From Carex sylvatica (taxonomy: Eukaryota > Streptophyta > Magnoliopsida > Poales > Cyperaceae): a stretch of 64,000 nucleotides of DNA. The stretch covers positions 62,001-126,000 of the forward strand of contig CAXKVR010000008.1 of assembly GCA_964058845.1 (NCBI GenBank), written 5' to 3'. Below are positions 35,719 through 48,694 of the stretch, in pieces. Each line of letters starts with the position of its first letter. Position 1 is the stretch's first letter. Position numbers and translations under genes: made by a program. The notes under the pieces were generated by a model. It had not been told where the DNA came from, did not search any database, and worked only from the letters and a program-made list of their open reading frames with translations.

Positions 35719-37319
35719 CGGCCATTTTTATTAATATCTTAAAAAAAAAGATAATTTTAAAACTGCCTCCGCTACATATTTTTTATTAAAATTGTTCCGA
35801 CCGTGAGGTCCACGGGCGGCTCAATCTCCATAGCAGACTGCCCGGGTCAGGGGCGGTCCACTAGGGACCAGACTGTCTGGGGTCCGGGCGGTCCTCCTTT
35901 ATTTATTTTTTATTTTTTTTTAAGAGAGATCTCAATATTTTGATTTAAATAATTTTCTTGTATAGAGTGTATGCCAAAAAAAAAATAAGACATTTGATAT
36001 ATTTATGAAGTGATGTCGTAACTGTCTAAAGTCGTACATCTATGAAGACGTAACTTTTGGGGAGAGAGGAGCCGGTGTGTTATTTTCATGTAGTAGTTTT
36101 TTGGGGGAGAGAAGAAGCTAGAAGTTAAATAATGAAAAAGCTATTTTTTAATCAATATTTTGCTAAACCCAGATTCTACAAATTCGTTATTCCAACATTC
36201 AGCTGGGTTAGCAGAACAGCGCTATTCAAGGCTGTTTTGAATAGCTCAAAAATTATTTGGATTGACATATATTCAGAATAGCACTACTATTCTGAGAACA
36301 GCGCTATTCTCACTTCATCCAAATGTACCCTTAGAGAATAATTAGATTTTTTTTACAATTAGTTCTGAATTTTTAAAGTTTAGCTTTTGAAAAAACTTTA
36401 AACATTCATAGCTTTGGCTAGAAAAGTCGAATTTGCGCGTATGGCCACTTTTCGGAAAGGTGGGAACCCCCAGGCATCGTGAGAGGCATCGGAGAGTCAT
36501 AATTTCAAAAACACGTCGTTTAGTGCCTCAAAAATTCAGTTTAAGTTTTCATGTGGAGATTTTGTATGAAACTTTGCAGTCGTGTTCTATGATGTCAAGA
36601 ATGCATGTCAATCAATTTTCATGATTTTAGAAAATATTTTGCTATGTTAACCACAGCTGCAAAGTTGCTACAATATGCACTCCTTTATCAGTTCGGTTAA
36701 TTTTTGAGAGTCGATATCTCTTGATCTGTTTGGAGATTTTGTACGAAAATTTTCAGTCATGTTCTATTTTCAGTCAATTTTCATGATTTTTAGAGATATT
36801 TTGCTATGTTAAACAGAGGTGCAAAGTTGGACTCAGAATAAAACTGTGACTTGTCAACACATACAAATAAATTTCATACAAATCTCAAACTAAAAATTAT
36901 TCACAAAATAAAATTCATCTAATTAAATAAGCTATCAACGCATTGAAATAGTTCGCACAAATAGCAAAATCATTAATTAATGTTATCTTTAGACTTGTGA
37001 TATCCAACTGACAAATCAAATTAAATTTATAAAGAGTTACGATAATTTTTTTTGGCATACGCTCTAAACAAGAAAAAAATTTATTTACAAAATTATTTTA
37101 ATAAAAAATATTAAGATCTAAAAAAAGAAAAAAAAAAAAAAAAGAGGACCGCCCGGCCCCCAGGTGGTCTGGTCCCTAGTGAACTGCCCGTTGGGGGCGG
37201 CAGTCTGCTACGGAAATGGGCCGTTCGTGGACCCAGCAGTCAGAGCATTTTAAAAAAAAAAGTTAAATGTGGAGGCATTTTTAATTTTTTTTTTTTAAGG
37301 GTATTAATAAAAATAGCCG
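35719..37319. mobile_element. Non-autonomous Mutator-like element, 1601 bp, with about 300-bp terminal inverted repeats
   Basis: The left arm starts CGGCCATTTTTATTAATA (35719). The right arm, in reverse complement, starts CGGCTATTTTTATTAATA (37319). The arms stay alignable inward through ATGCCTCC-type, GGTCCACG, AGCAGACTGCC, TCACTAGGGACCAGAC, GGGCGGTCCTC and TTCTTGTATAGAGTGTATGC, to roughly 36020 and 37030. A 9-bp duplication flanks it: CCGCTTACT (35710-35718) and CGGCTTACT (37320-37328), with one mismatch. Long arms plus a 9-bp duplication are the Mutator-like signature. The interior holds two diverged copies of a block of about 105 bp (about 36560-36668 and 36732-36830, each with GGAGATTTTGTA, AATTTTCATGATTTT and TTTTGCTATGTTAA). 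There is no transposase, so this is a passenger element. Confidence 0.85.
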
Positions 37320-39076
37320 CGGCTTACTAGATAGTGTGGTAGTAGGGGTTTGCTAACGGATAGGGTACGGGCGGGTAGGGTATATCCAGAATCGGGTACG
37401 GATATGGGTATCACAGGTAGTAGTGATATAAGTTAGGTAGCCCGATGCTTTCCCCTGCCACGGCGGTTGTTTATTCGTCTGCATCGGTTTTGTTATTTTC
37501 TACTACATAAAGAAAACATAATAAATACTGAAATACATGCCGCATTAATTCCTAGGTTTTATTGCGACGGATCCTAAGAAGTAACATTAACAACTAGCTG
37601 TGCCAATTGCGTCTACTTTTTATTTATTTATTATAATTATTAAAGTACCTGTTTTCATTTCAATATGAGACCAAATACATAAATAATTGTTCTAGCATGT
37701 CTCCATTTTTATTAACTGCTTGGAGACATCAAGCATTTATGTGATCACATCAATGCTAATACTGTTTTCGTTTTTTTAATTCTTTTCAATAGCTAATTTT
37801 ATTCCTGATGTTTATCATGCATTAATTTCTGTTATTATAGTTAGAATACTATAATAGACGGGGTTTATTTTGTAAATATATATCTTTTAATGGTTCGCGT
37901 GTCCGTACAAGAAGATTTCAAAACTTTAAGGTGCATATTTGAAAAGTTTCTTCCGTAAATTTCATAGAAACAAAAAAACGAGAAGCCCAAAATTTATTGT
38001 TTCCCCTGTAGAGAACCAAAAACTTTTTGTCCCTCTCTCTCCTCTTTCCCTCGCGGTGGCGCCATTAATGGCTTCCTGCGCTTCTCTTACTCTCGTTACC
38101 TGAAATCCTTAACCTAACTTTATTAGACATCAGCTCAACCTTCTTTGTACGAGATCTCAAAGAAATAGAAGAGTTTTTTTTACTTTATCTTGCTAACTAT
38201 CGTGGTTTCACTTCAGTACAGCGATCTGAGGTTAGTGAACTTTCTTATAATTCTGAGCCTAATTGGGTATGCTAATTAAAAGGATACTCCTTCCAATGCA
38301 GCTTGATTTAGTATAAATTGGTAGTTATTGCCTGAGATTAGCTAGTCCTTTACCACCCTAATGTGAATGTGTGAATTTGTGGGGAGCAATTTCCAAATTC
38401 TTTTAAATTAGTAGGTTTATTCTGATTTAAATTTTGTAAAATCTTGATCAAGAGAGGGAGTCAGGTTTGTTCCACGGACCTTTTGTTTGACTGCTCTCCA
38501 TTAGTGTGAAAGCTGGAGATGTCCTTTAACAGCTAGGATGCTGCCATGTCAGCTTGTTCTGTCAATATTCTGATATGGCAGCAGCACACTGAAGGGAAAA
38601 TGGAGGTCTCCTGCATCATTTTTTAATGGAGATGACCTGGCTCTATTATGCCGATAATAGAGCTTTTGTTTAAAAGGAATTGAAAATTCCGTTGGAAATC
38701 TACCATGTGCTAGTAGGTAGTTAACTTGAACTTGTATACGAAAAAAGTTTTTCCCGGAACACAGATATCTTTCTTCTTGCTAAAGTATGGCAACACCCAT
38801 CTCTTTATGACTAAAATATTGTTAAAAACCATCTTGATTTTGACTAATGAGTTAGAAACTTAGAATGTTGGTATTTCTGCTGTCAAGCAACCAGACCACT
38901 TGTTTGAAAGTTGGATGGTAGGTACTGAAAGGGTCTGTTTTGATTTTGAGATTTATAGCAGAAAAGGTTATATATCTGATGCACTCTTTTATCTTTTAGA
39001 TTGGATTCTGACTTGGGTTGCAAGGAAGGAATGTAGAAGCAAAGTATAGTTATTGGAAATAAACATATAAAGAAAT
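37320..39076. other. Spacer, then 5' UTR with intron of the DUF3741/DUF4378 gene
   Basis: 37340-37440 is rich in GGGTACGG and GGATATGGGTA words typical of degenerate hAT-like repeats. From about 38000, CT-rich sequence looks like a transcription start region. A donor after CTGAG at about 38230 and an acceptor TTTTAG at about 38999 suggest a 5' UTR intron of about 770 bp before the ATG at 39077. Confidence 0.5.
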
Positions 39077-42000
39077 ATGGAAGTAGAAAAGGCTAGTTCC
39101 AAGAGCAGTGGCTTCTTTAAAATATTTGATTGGGGTAAAAAGCCCAAAAGGAAATTGTTCGCCAGCTCACCTACCTCTGGTAAGTCTTGAAGGCAAATAT
39201 ATTATTTGGGTCCTTTTAAAAATTAAAAATCACCATATACTCCTTTAGGATGAGAAATGTCACTGTACCACTAGAAAATATAGGATATATCTAAGATACT
39301 CCTGTTGCAAATTTTCTTATCAATTAAATACGAAAGTACCTCTCCATTTATTCCATGTGAAGAGGGCTGAAATCATGGAAGTTATGGTACAAACGAGCAG
39401 CAATGCAGGAAATGTCCACTTTTTAAAGAAAAATCTGTACGACTTGCGTGTTCTGAATGAGCGTGGCCAGCAGCCAATGATGGTAGGAAATGATGTGGAA
39501 AACGTCTTGGTCTCTTTCGGAATTAGACAAAAAATTGATGTTGATTTTGACCTCAAGCATGGTACCGACAAGTAAAGGTGTGACATGCCTTTTTTGGGCA
39601 TATGGTTAGTCCATAATGACCTATCAAGTGTTTGACGATGTTGTTATTTCACAAAGTGCCTACCTACTTAATAAACCAGGGAAGAAAGAGGGGTATTTTG
39701 GGTTTCTCTTCATCACAGAAAGCAATGGATATATGAATAGCATATGCTGTAAAATGTGATATTACAAGAGTTCATAGGCATGCTTACAAATCACTGTGAC
39801 CCTTCATTATTTACAGAGTGTTCGCTGTTTTATTTTGCTCTTTGTAAATTTTTAAAAAGATTGATATGATTTTTTGTTATTTCTTTCTATAGATAAAATA
39901 ACAGATGTGAAGGAAGCTATTGACAATGTATCGAGCTCAAGATCAAATGTGGTGATCCCTTTCTCTCCATTATCTTAATTTGTCTTGCCATTGAAATATC
40001 TCTGTCCCTTTTGCAGAGCTACCATATGTACCATATCAATTTGTTGTTAACTCAATAGCACTGCAACCTGTTAATCCGAACTTATGGCTACTTTAAAGTT
40101 TTGTTAACTATCTTCCAAAAAAGGAAGGGTAGAAGTTAACTTGAATTTCACAGGGAACAACCATATAGAAACCCTATTTATATTCCTGTTATTCTAATAC
40201 AATTTCATTCTTAAATTTCTTAGGTCGAAGATGATGATGCAGCAGTTATGTCGAGCATTAGAGGAACAAGTGAGTGTTCTTCTTCAGTGACTGAAGAGGA
40301 AGGAATTATGAAAAGGCCCCCAGGAGTAGTTGCTCGGCTAATGGGTTTGGATTCCATTCCCATTTCAATGCAATCTGACCCACTATCTCCTCCTTTACAG
40401 CTCTGTCTACAGAAAAGGGCTGACTTAAGGCCTCACAAGATGCCAAGTAGCCCAATTGAACGTTTTCAGACGGAGATGATACCTTCAAAAATGGGTAAAA
40501 CTATACCAGTTAGGTACAAGCCTTTGTCCCCAATAAAGAGCTCCGCTTTTGTATCGGGTCGAAATGCTGCTCAGATAATGGAGGTCGCCTCAAGGATTAT
40601 TGAACCAGGAATGAATTTGGCTCCAATGCGCGTTTATGATTCAGGATCACTTATCAGAGGGAACCCAAAACCTGTTAATAGAAGGCTAAGTGTTCTAGAT
40701 GATGGAGGCAACTTAAATGGTGCAAAAGGAAAGAAAAAGGCAACTGTTCCGATAAATCAAAGTAGGACAAATGTCATAAAAAGAGATGGCACCACAAACC
40801 CTAGCAGGACCAGTAACCAGAAAAAAACTATTCTAGTACAGAACAACAGGAAGCAAAACACTCCTGGTACAAAAAATGGTACTCAAAGGTTATTGAATGG
40901 AGAGATCAGCTGCACTGGTGATGCCTCTTCTGGAAAGAACCGAGTGACCAATAATTTAAAAGGGAGTAGAGATTCCAAGATGGCCAAGAAAACCAATTCT
41001 CGCACACGGAAGTTAAGCACGATCTCAGAGGCAGGCCAAACTACAAGTGCAAGTAATAATAATTACAATAATATATTGGTGAGAAGAAGTGAGAGGCATA
41101 TCAACCACAATCTAGTGGTAGAGTCACAGCTCAGAAGTTCTGCCGTTAACAAAAGAATCTGTACAAATGGTATTAATACCAGTAACATTGTATCTTTCAC
41201 ATTCACCTCCCCAGTAGATAAACTTCATAAACACCGGGGCTCAAAGGCAGACTTGCCTCATACGGGTGTGATAGATGGGGATTACTTGGGGATTCTGTTG
41301 GAGCAGAAGCTGAGAGAACTGACATGCGGGTCTGAGTCCCCATACAAGAGGTCACTGAACATTGGTGAAACCCAAATATGTGAATCAGGGCTATTTGGTT
41401 CTATTAAAGCTGATGCTGAGGTCTTGTTAAAAGAAGGAAAATCGTTTTCATCTAATGAGGGGCATGATATGAAGGTATTTCTGCTTGTAGTGTACTTGCA
41501 TTTTTCTTGAATCTGACTGAAGTTGCTTTCATCTCCTACTCTTTATAATTATTTTTCATGAAAGTTTTTGCCACTTGCGAGGTGCTTGATTGAACAGTTG
41601 GGGGACTAAATTAAAAGCTATTTGGGATGATGTCAGGATGGTTCGTGCTAAACCGAGTCCCAATTGCTATTATGAGTTAGGCATTAAACAAATTTTGATA
41701 GGATTAAATGAGGATTTATTGCACAACTAAGGGCTGAATTTTCCAATTGAGGCATGTCTTTTATATATTAAACAAAAAATGAGGATCATGTGAAGCTAAC
41801 TTTGGTTGAATCAAGGATTTTTGGAGCAAACTTGTGTGCAACTGGGTTAATTTTTTTTTTATAAAAAGTATAAATTTGCAACTAAGGGGCCAATGTATTG
41901 TACTAACCTGCTCGTGTACCAGATTACCAGTTGATCAGTTTTCTTCTTGAACTTTTCTTTTATTGCGATTGATTTTATTATATTTTGTTAAACAGGAGAC

Positions 42001-43051
42001 AGAGAGAGAAAAGGAAACAAGTGTCAGCAAAAAGGAGCCTGACCAGGCAAACAATTTAAGCCCCTTTTCCACACTAGAAGCACCTCCCTCGATGGAAAGC
42101 TGTAACTCATCAGAGAGCTGGGAAAGCTCAAGAGGTACATGTATTCCGTCTGCTAGTTTCTGTCTGTGCCAGCTATGTACAGAGCAGTGCCAAGTCAATA
42201 TGCCATTTTTATTTTTTAAATAATGTTGCTTCTCGTTCAAACCATATAGGGCTACAGTATTTCAAATTTCTAACCTATTACCTATGGTACCAGAATTCAA
42301 CTCGTTAACAGAGCTTTGGTTACCTGTAGTAAATTGCAATGGGTCCTCTACCAGCCGTACGTGCAACAACGTAGGACAAATCTAAGAAAATACTTGATAT
42401 GCCTTCTAGTTCTGATCAGTGTAAAATATCTTACAGTTCTATGCTTACATTCCAGGAATAAAAGCATGCACGTCTTTTCGTTTCAATGAAGTCTTAGAAG
42501 TAGAAGATGAAACTTTGTCATCAGAATCTGACTACTCACTTACCACAAGTACTGAATTACCTTTATCTGAGATCGCTGATAGCGCCATATCATTCGGAAA
42601 CACAAATATGGATAACCCTGAATTAAACTTGATAAGAGAAATTATAAGCTCCATAAACATCACAGAAGTTTTTTGCAACGGCCTCCGCCTTGATGAATTA
42701 GAGGTGAAGGAAGAAGAAAGAGATGTCAAAATAAGCCAAAAAATGCTGCTTGGGTGCGTGCGTGAGTTTTTGGAGGCAAAATGTGGATACTACTTTGGAT
42801 CCGGTTACCGTCTATGGTCTCAAGGATTTTTATATATAGGGAAATTATCGGCCGAGAAATTGTTTAAAGAGGTTTGGGTTGAGAAGGGGGTTGATGAGGA
42901 AGGCATGGTGGATGTGTTGGTTGATGCCGATATGAGCAGTCAATTGGGGAAGTGGGTTGATTTTGAAATTGAATCTTTCGAGGCTGGAGCCGAGATACAA
43001 AGAGAGGTTTTAGGTTCCTTGATTGATGAATTGGTAGCTGACTTGTGGTAG
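39077..43051 (+). CDS. DUF3741/DUF4378 protein (TRM/LONGIFOLIA-like superfamily), 715 aa
   Basis: Five coding exons join in phase: 39077-39179, 39893-39951, 40224-41474, 41996-42134 and 42456-43051 (TAG). The protein starts MEVEKASSKSSGFFKIFDWG. GVVARLMGLDSIP at about residues 88-100 is the VARLMGLD motif of DUF3741-associated proteins. The middle is basic and rich in Ser, Asn and Lys, with no obvious fold. A DUF4378 domain closes the protein from about residue 574: LIREIISSIN, RLWSQGFLYIG-type core, then VLGSLIDELVADLW. In TRM proteins these motifs mediate binding to TON1, PP2A or microtubules. Only that family relation is known here, and the function of this member is inferred. At 715 residues it is shorter than many members of the family. 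An uncanonical long exon 3 (1251 bp) holds most of the disordered region. Confidence 0.88.
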
Positions 43052-44738
43052 TTTTTTTTTTCTCTAGTTTCGGGTGTGTATCGTATGGGTTGACTAGTTT
43101 TTTTTTTTATTAGCTGTATATTTTGTGTGCTGTTTTCTTCAACTTTTGCAATTTTAACCCCCCACTCCGAATTCGGATCGAGTGAGGTATCGCATCTGGT
43201 AGAGTGAGATTCAGACTGTTCGTTTGAGGAGGTCTGTGAATCTAAGACAAATTCTATAAAATTTGACTTGATTAGGACCTCACTCTATCGCATGTTGACT
43301 GACTGTTGTACCGTAGAGGATATGCACCCGCCATAATAAAATAAAGAAAGAGCAAAAGATGCACACAATAAAACTTGCACATTCGGAATCCATTTCTCCT
43401 AGCAATCAATTGGGGTTACCGCTTACATTCTACCAGTCCTTGGTCTCTTCCTCTACTCTTTCTTCCACCAAGAATATTATGAAGCAATCAATTGTTTTTC
43501 GAAAATGTTGAACCATAGCAAGAATATTATGAAGCACAGTGTTTATCCGTAGATTTTTTTTTTAAATTACAAGTAAAATTTTCGGTCAATAATATTATTT
43601 ACAAGAATAATTAGTTTTTTAAACCATCATGTCTTCTTGAGGGGTCGTAGATTTGAAATCTCAATGAAAGAAATTATTGTATATATATTAAATAGTTGGA
43701 TAGTTTGATCTTCAATCTTTACTAAATTTTTTTTAATTTTTTTATTAAATTATATTTTTAAATGAAAATGTTAATTACAAATCAAGAACGAAAAAGTAAG
43801 CGCTCAGAAAAATGTAATGAACATTACGAACAGATGTTATGCTTCATAGCGTCCTTGTTATATTTTGAGATTTTTCGAAACAAAAATATCACTTTTTAAA
43901 TATAAACTTCAAATTTTATAGATAAAATTTTTTTGGATGGCCGCTGTGCTTCCCTGCTATGTTGGAGATATAGTTTTCTAACAACAGTCAAGAGTCAAGA
44001 TTGAGCACTAGACTTGGTTGCGCAGTCAGTGGATATATAGTTTTCTAATAATGATAATAGTGCTGTTACATTACATAGCTTAGCAACTTCCCATACCATA
44101 TGGCCCGAAATTTTTATAAATGCTAAAAAAAAATAACAAATTACGAAATCTATCTCGTTTTGTAATGAATTTTGAAAACTATCTTATCCGTTTAACCAAT
44201 AACCGGAATAGGCCATTTTTTCCAATCTTTCAATTTCCAAAATTTGATAATTGAACCGGTTAATAATTAACCGGAAAGAGAAAAATTTTTAGTTGTTGGT
44301 ATGTGTTCAGTTAATGGTGCACCAAATTTATGACACTCAGATCTCATTGCCAGATATACTATCACAAGTCAAATCAGATGGTTTAAACATCTCTGCAAAA
44401 TCGACCTTCCGAAAATCACATTCAATACAACATTTCAGATATTATTTGTCCGTTATTAAATTAATTTAAATAAATAAATATTTTAGTCATTATCAACCAA
44501 TTTTAAAAGATAAGTGTAGACTTGACAATCTTTTTTGTTTTGTTTTTTCTGAAAAAAGTAATTTCTTTAGAAATCATTGAAAATTTCTACTACTACAATA
44601 ACAGGAATGAATAGAAGAATATTTTTACCTGAACCGGATGTAACCGTCTTTTCCTTTTCTTTTCCTGTTCTCTCTTTTAAAAGGAAGTCGCTCAAAAAGC
44701 AGTGCCCAAGTGCAGGGACGAAAGCACGAGAGAGATAT
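43052..44738. other. 3' UTR, AT-rich spacer and promoter
   Basis: The 3' UTR starts with a T-run and probably ends near 43140-43350. A GAGTGAGGT motif at about 43179 and its reverse complement ACCTCACTC at about 43278 suggest a repeat relic. The remainder is AT-rich. The stretch before 44739 is open in frame with the next gene from an upstream ATG at 44607. Confidence 0.5.
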
Positions 44739-46649
44739 ATGGGTGGTAGCGGCGGAGATGCGGCGGCGGGAAGCCCGAGTTCGACGGGAAATGGCGGAGG
44801 AAAGAGGGGAAGAGATCCAGAAGATGAGGTTTACCTTGACAACCTCCACTCTAGCAAACGATATCTTAGCGAGGTCCTTTTTTTTTTTTTTTTTTCTTTT
44901 TTCTCCCTTGCAATGGATAACTTCTTCTTGTACAGTTGTACCTAATACTAGTAATTGACCAGTCAGAATAATTTAGCAGATTTTATTGGACTGATTCAAC
45001 ATTGCATTTTCATTATAATGTCAGGCTTATTCTAGTATGCTTGTGCGAAATCTTAATTCTTCTCTTAATTTATCTTAATTGTTTTTTCAGTTTATTATTT
45101 CTTTTTTTTAATCATGATCACACCCTAAGTGGAAGTGTGAGTTCCAAAATTCTGTTATTATCAGGATAATTTGTCATATGATAATGATTAGTTTTATGGA
45201 TCTTATGATTAAATTCTAGCATAATTGCTCAATGTGTCCCCCCCCCCCCCCCCCCCCCCCCCCAATACTCAGCTAAAATTTGATCCTGCCTAAAAGCTTG
45301 ATTAAGCACCGGAAACTTCTAGGGGGGTATTGTAAAATTGGCATCTTGATAACAAGGCAGATTCAGTGCGATCAATGGGGTCAATTGACCCTCTTATTTT
45401 GTGGAAAGAGTTCATATAAATGCTATTTTAGAGTTATAAGAAACAAATGCTAGAGATATTTTTTAGTTCTGATGCCAAAATGTGTTGCATTTTTCTGTAT
45501 CTGACCCCCATGCTCCTAAAGTATAAATTTAAACCAACAATATTGAAACTCTTAATCATGGAACCAAAAGTGTAATTTCTGCCTCTGCCTGTACCTGTCT
45601 GGTTGGTTTGGTACAACCCCGGCAAGTATCTGGGAATAAGCTGGTATGCTATGGAAATCAGAGATGTAATGCATCAAATAAAAATAAATATCCTTATCAT
45701 TATTCAATACAACGCCATTTTTGTTCTTTCCAGATTATGGCTACCAGTCTAAATGGGCTGTCTTTTGGTGACACAATTGAGGAAGGCCTTATGGAATCCC
45801 CGGCTCGATCAGAAAACCTCTTATATCTCAGGTTTGTTTGTTTTTTTCTTATCTCAACTTCATCACCTATTCATTTTTGTGGTGCTTTTGCCCTGGCATG
45901 GGGATTTATCACTCCCCCCCCCCCCCACACCCGAAAAAAAAAGAACACTTTCTGTAATTTACTTTTCATGAAATGCAATTTGTAGTATTACACTAGATGG
46001 TAATGAACAAATCAGAAATTCACTCTTTTTATATTCATTAATTTAGTATACTTAAAAATGTTGTGATCGGTTTTATGACAGTTCTTTAGCCAAAAGAGAA
46101 AGATTTATACAAAAAGGAACTTCAAATTATATATATAACAAAAATCTTCATTTTAGGGATGAAATTGCTTCACAATACTCACCTATGTCAGAAGATTCTG
46201 ACGAGTGCCGATTCTATGATCCTACCTCAGCAAGCTCTCATAACCCAACTCAAGTTCATGTAGATACCAGTTGTAGTAGTCCCAGTTCACCTCACCGGTA
46301 CCAGAAAGTAGTTACTGGCAATTCCACTTCCACCTCCAGTTGCAGTGCATATCCACTTCCATGCAACTCACTCTCCACTGTCATCTGTTCACCAACTCGC
46401 CGTGGGAGCCATGAGTCAGAAGGTCGGTTCCCTTCCTCTCCTAATGATATGTGCCATGTGGCAGATCTAAGAAAAACCGCATTGCTGAGGTCAGTGCAGA
46501 TGCGAGCCCAACCCCAAGCGACTAATGAATTGCATCTAAATCAGGGGCAGGAGATTGGTGAGAGCTCTGACCTGGAGGTGTCCAGTGAAAAATGTCAAGA
46601 GTATGAACCTGGATATAGGGGCCAAGAAAGTGAAGATGACGGTATCTGA
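44739..46649 (+). CDS. Plant-specific conserved protein (At1g75860/At1g20100-like), 241 aa
   Basis: Three exons join in phase: 44739-44873, 45734-45831 and 46157-46649 (TGA). The N terminus is Gly/Ser-rich (GGSGGDAAAGS, GNGGGKRGRD), followed by YLDNLHSSKRYLSE. Exon 2 reads IMATSLNGLSFGDTIEEGLM and ESPARSENLLYLRD. Exon 3 starts with DEIASQYSPMSEDSDECRFY, followed by a Ser-rich, probably disordered middle with CSSPSSP and SPTRRGS. ADLRKTALLRSVQMRAQP is a predicted helix near the end, and the tail is acidic. The SKRYLSE-IMA-SLNGL core and the YSPMSEDSD motif recall a small plant family of unknown function. No catalytic motif is visible. An in-frame ATG at 44607 would add 44 residues. The start at 44739 was preferred because the KRGR-type N terminus fits the family. 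Confidence 0.75.
45238..45263 (+). repeat. 26-nt poly(C) tract in intron 1
   Basis: An uninterrupted run of 26 C on the sense strand. A second run of about 13 C sits in the next intron of the same gene (about 45914-45926). Both are rare in an AT-rich plant intron. The exact length may be affected by sequencing or assembly. Confidence 0.85.
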
Positions 46650-48622
46650 GCATACCAAACCCAGATAATACTAGTGTGGTGGAGAGAAAATTATAAAAAG
46701 TAAATAAGATTGGATATTTTTGCGTTATCCATGAGAGAAATGTGTCATCATTTGGAATGGAGGTGTTTAAGTGAAAGTTGCGACTAGGTTGTGGCCAGTA
46801 ATAACACAGTTACTCGAAGATGGAGAAGAGGTGATTTTTTGAAGGAAGGTCTTTTTGTTTTTTCTAATTAAATTGGCTCTTCTGTACTGGTATGGCTACT
46901 GGTACTAGAAGATATACTGCTAATACTGTACCTGTTCAATGAAGAGGGGGCTTGTGGGATCAACCACAGTACAAATGTAAAATTTACACAAAACCTATCT
47001 ACAAGAAAGAGGTAGAAATCATTTTACTTGATGATACTTCTAATGCTCGGTAGTGTATAACTCGAGTAACACCATTCTATTAGATTAATGGTGCTAACTC
47101 GATATTGTGTTTTCTGAAATGTCCCAAAAATTTTATGTACTTTTATAATATTCATTTTGTCTATTTTATTCGTTCATTTTATTTGATCTGTAAGAATTCA
47201 TAGTAATTTGAATTTTTGCTTTTGAACTTCAATTATGAAGCACTTTGACTCGTCTGAGTCTGAATCAAAGGTAAACAATTTCACTGTTTCATGTTAACTT
47301 TGTTTGTGGTTCTCATATATGTGCATCTCTTTTAAAATAGTAAGATTCTAAGATTGCATTATATATGTTGTGTGGTGTGGTTCTTGTAAAAAAAAGAAAA
47401 AAATATCCTTATTCAGTATCTGGTGCAAGTGTCAAGCACAATTATCCAATGGCTCAACCTCCCCATGAATTACATAAACTTTTGCACACACCTATCAAAT
47501 TGATTAAATATATGGTAATTTTAGTTCATTTTCAATGGTGAAAACCCGAGCAGGACTAACCAACTCTTAGTGCAACCTTTTTCTGGGTTTCTACTTGAAT
47601 CCACAAAAATACATTACTATCAAGCAGATGTTGTTTAGTCAATGCCATGCAATTACCTGACTCTACAGTCTACACCCATGTGTATAAAGGTCATGTTTGG
47701 TTTACTAAAGTTAATGAGGCCTAGCTGGGTTATTTCAACTTAGATCGATCTAAATTATTCATGTTTGGTTGATATCTAAAGTTATATCTTGATTTAAATT
47801 ATTCATTGTTTTAAGAATTTGATGGCTTAATGCATGATTTGATATTACAAATTATTTTGTCCTACAAAATTTATAATAACAATAATAAAATTATTCTTCG
47901 TATTTTTTTTCTTTTCATTTTCATTGAAAGAAATTGGACAAAAAAATGAGTTATGTATAAATTTATTCTATATCTTAGAGAAGCACATTGTATTTAATGA
48001 ATCTTATTTATTTTAAATTTATATGTATACTAATTTATTTGTCAAAAATATGTTAGGTTGATGAACAAAATTTTTATTATTTTGTAGTACAATTTTAAAA
48101 AAAAATTATTTAATTATTTTCTAGATTGCATATTTTGTTGATTTAAAAAGTTATGACATTTAAAAAAAATATTGATTCCATAATTGATAAAGTTATAAGT
48201 TTCCTCATGCGTAAATGAAAAAAAAAATTGCTTATTTTATATTTCTCAAAAAGTAATTAAAAATAATAAAAATAATAAAAAATTAGGCCTCATATTTAAT
48301 TAAAATTAAACCACCTAGAGAGGTGGTTTAGTTTACGCCAATTTAGTCCGGCCTAAAGATCGACTTATTTCGTCTTAATCCGGCTCAATTAAACTATATT
48401 TGATGAAAAAAGTGAGGCTTAAAGCCCTTATTCCATTGTTTAGTCCTCAATCAAACGTGATTTCTTGTGCATCAATAACTTGTTAGCGTCGATCCTGTTG
48501 AAGTACTTTCACTAATTAAAAATGTGTGCAATGTTATCCTAAGAAAAACCGCCCGATTGTGAATTATGTATTAAATTTAAATATAAAGAATGATCAATAA
48601 TAATTTTAGAGGGTGGGGTTTG
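46650..48622. other. 3' UTR and spacer, possible MITE relic
   Basis: After the 3' UTR the stretch is non-coding. Between about 47689 and 48463 the ends TCATGTTTGGTT and, in reverse complement, TCACGTTTGATT face each other around AT-rich sequence with a TAAACCACCTAGAGAGGTGG foldback. This may be an old hAT-like MITE, but no target duplication was found. Confidence 0.4.
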
Positions 48623-48694
48623 GGGGTGTTCCGAGAATCGAACTCGGGACCTCTCGCACCCGAAGCGAGAATCATACCACTAGACCAAACACCC
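48623..48694 (-). tRNA. tRNA-Pro (anticodon CGG)
   Basis: The minus strand folds into a 72-nt cloverleaf. The acceptor stem is GGGTGTT/AACACCC. The A box is TGGTCTAGTGG. The anticodon stem CTCGC/GCGAG holds a seven-base loop TTCGGGT with anticodon CGG at 48662-48660. The T arm is CCGAG-TTCGATT-CTCGG (B box). The discriminator base is C. There is no intron and no encoded CCA. G37 after the anticodon is as expected for tRNA-Pro. It is independent of the flanking protein genes and should be transcribed by RNA polymerase III. Confidence 0.93.

Noticed and set aside
47689..48463. Possible hAT-type MITE
   Set aside because: End similarity is weak and no target duplication was found, so it is only mentioned in the spacer note.
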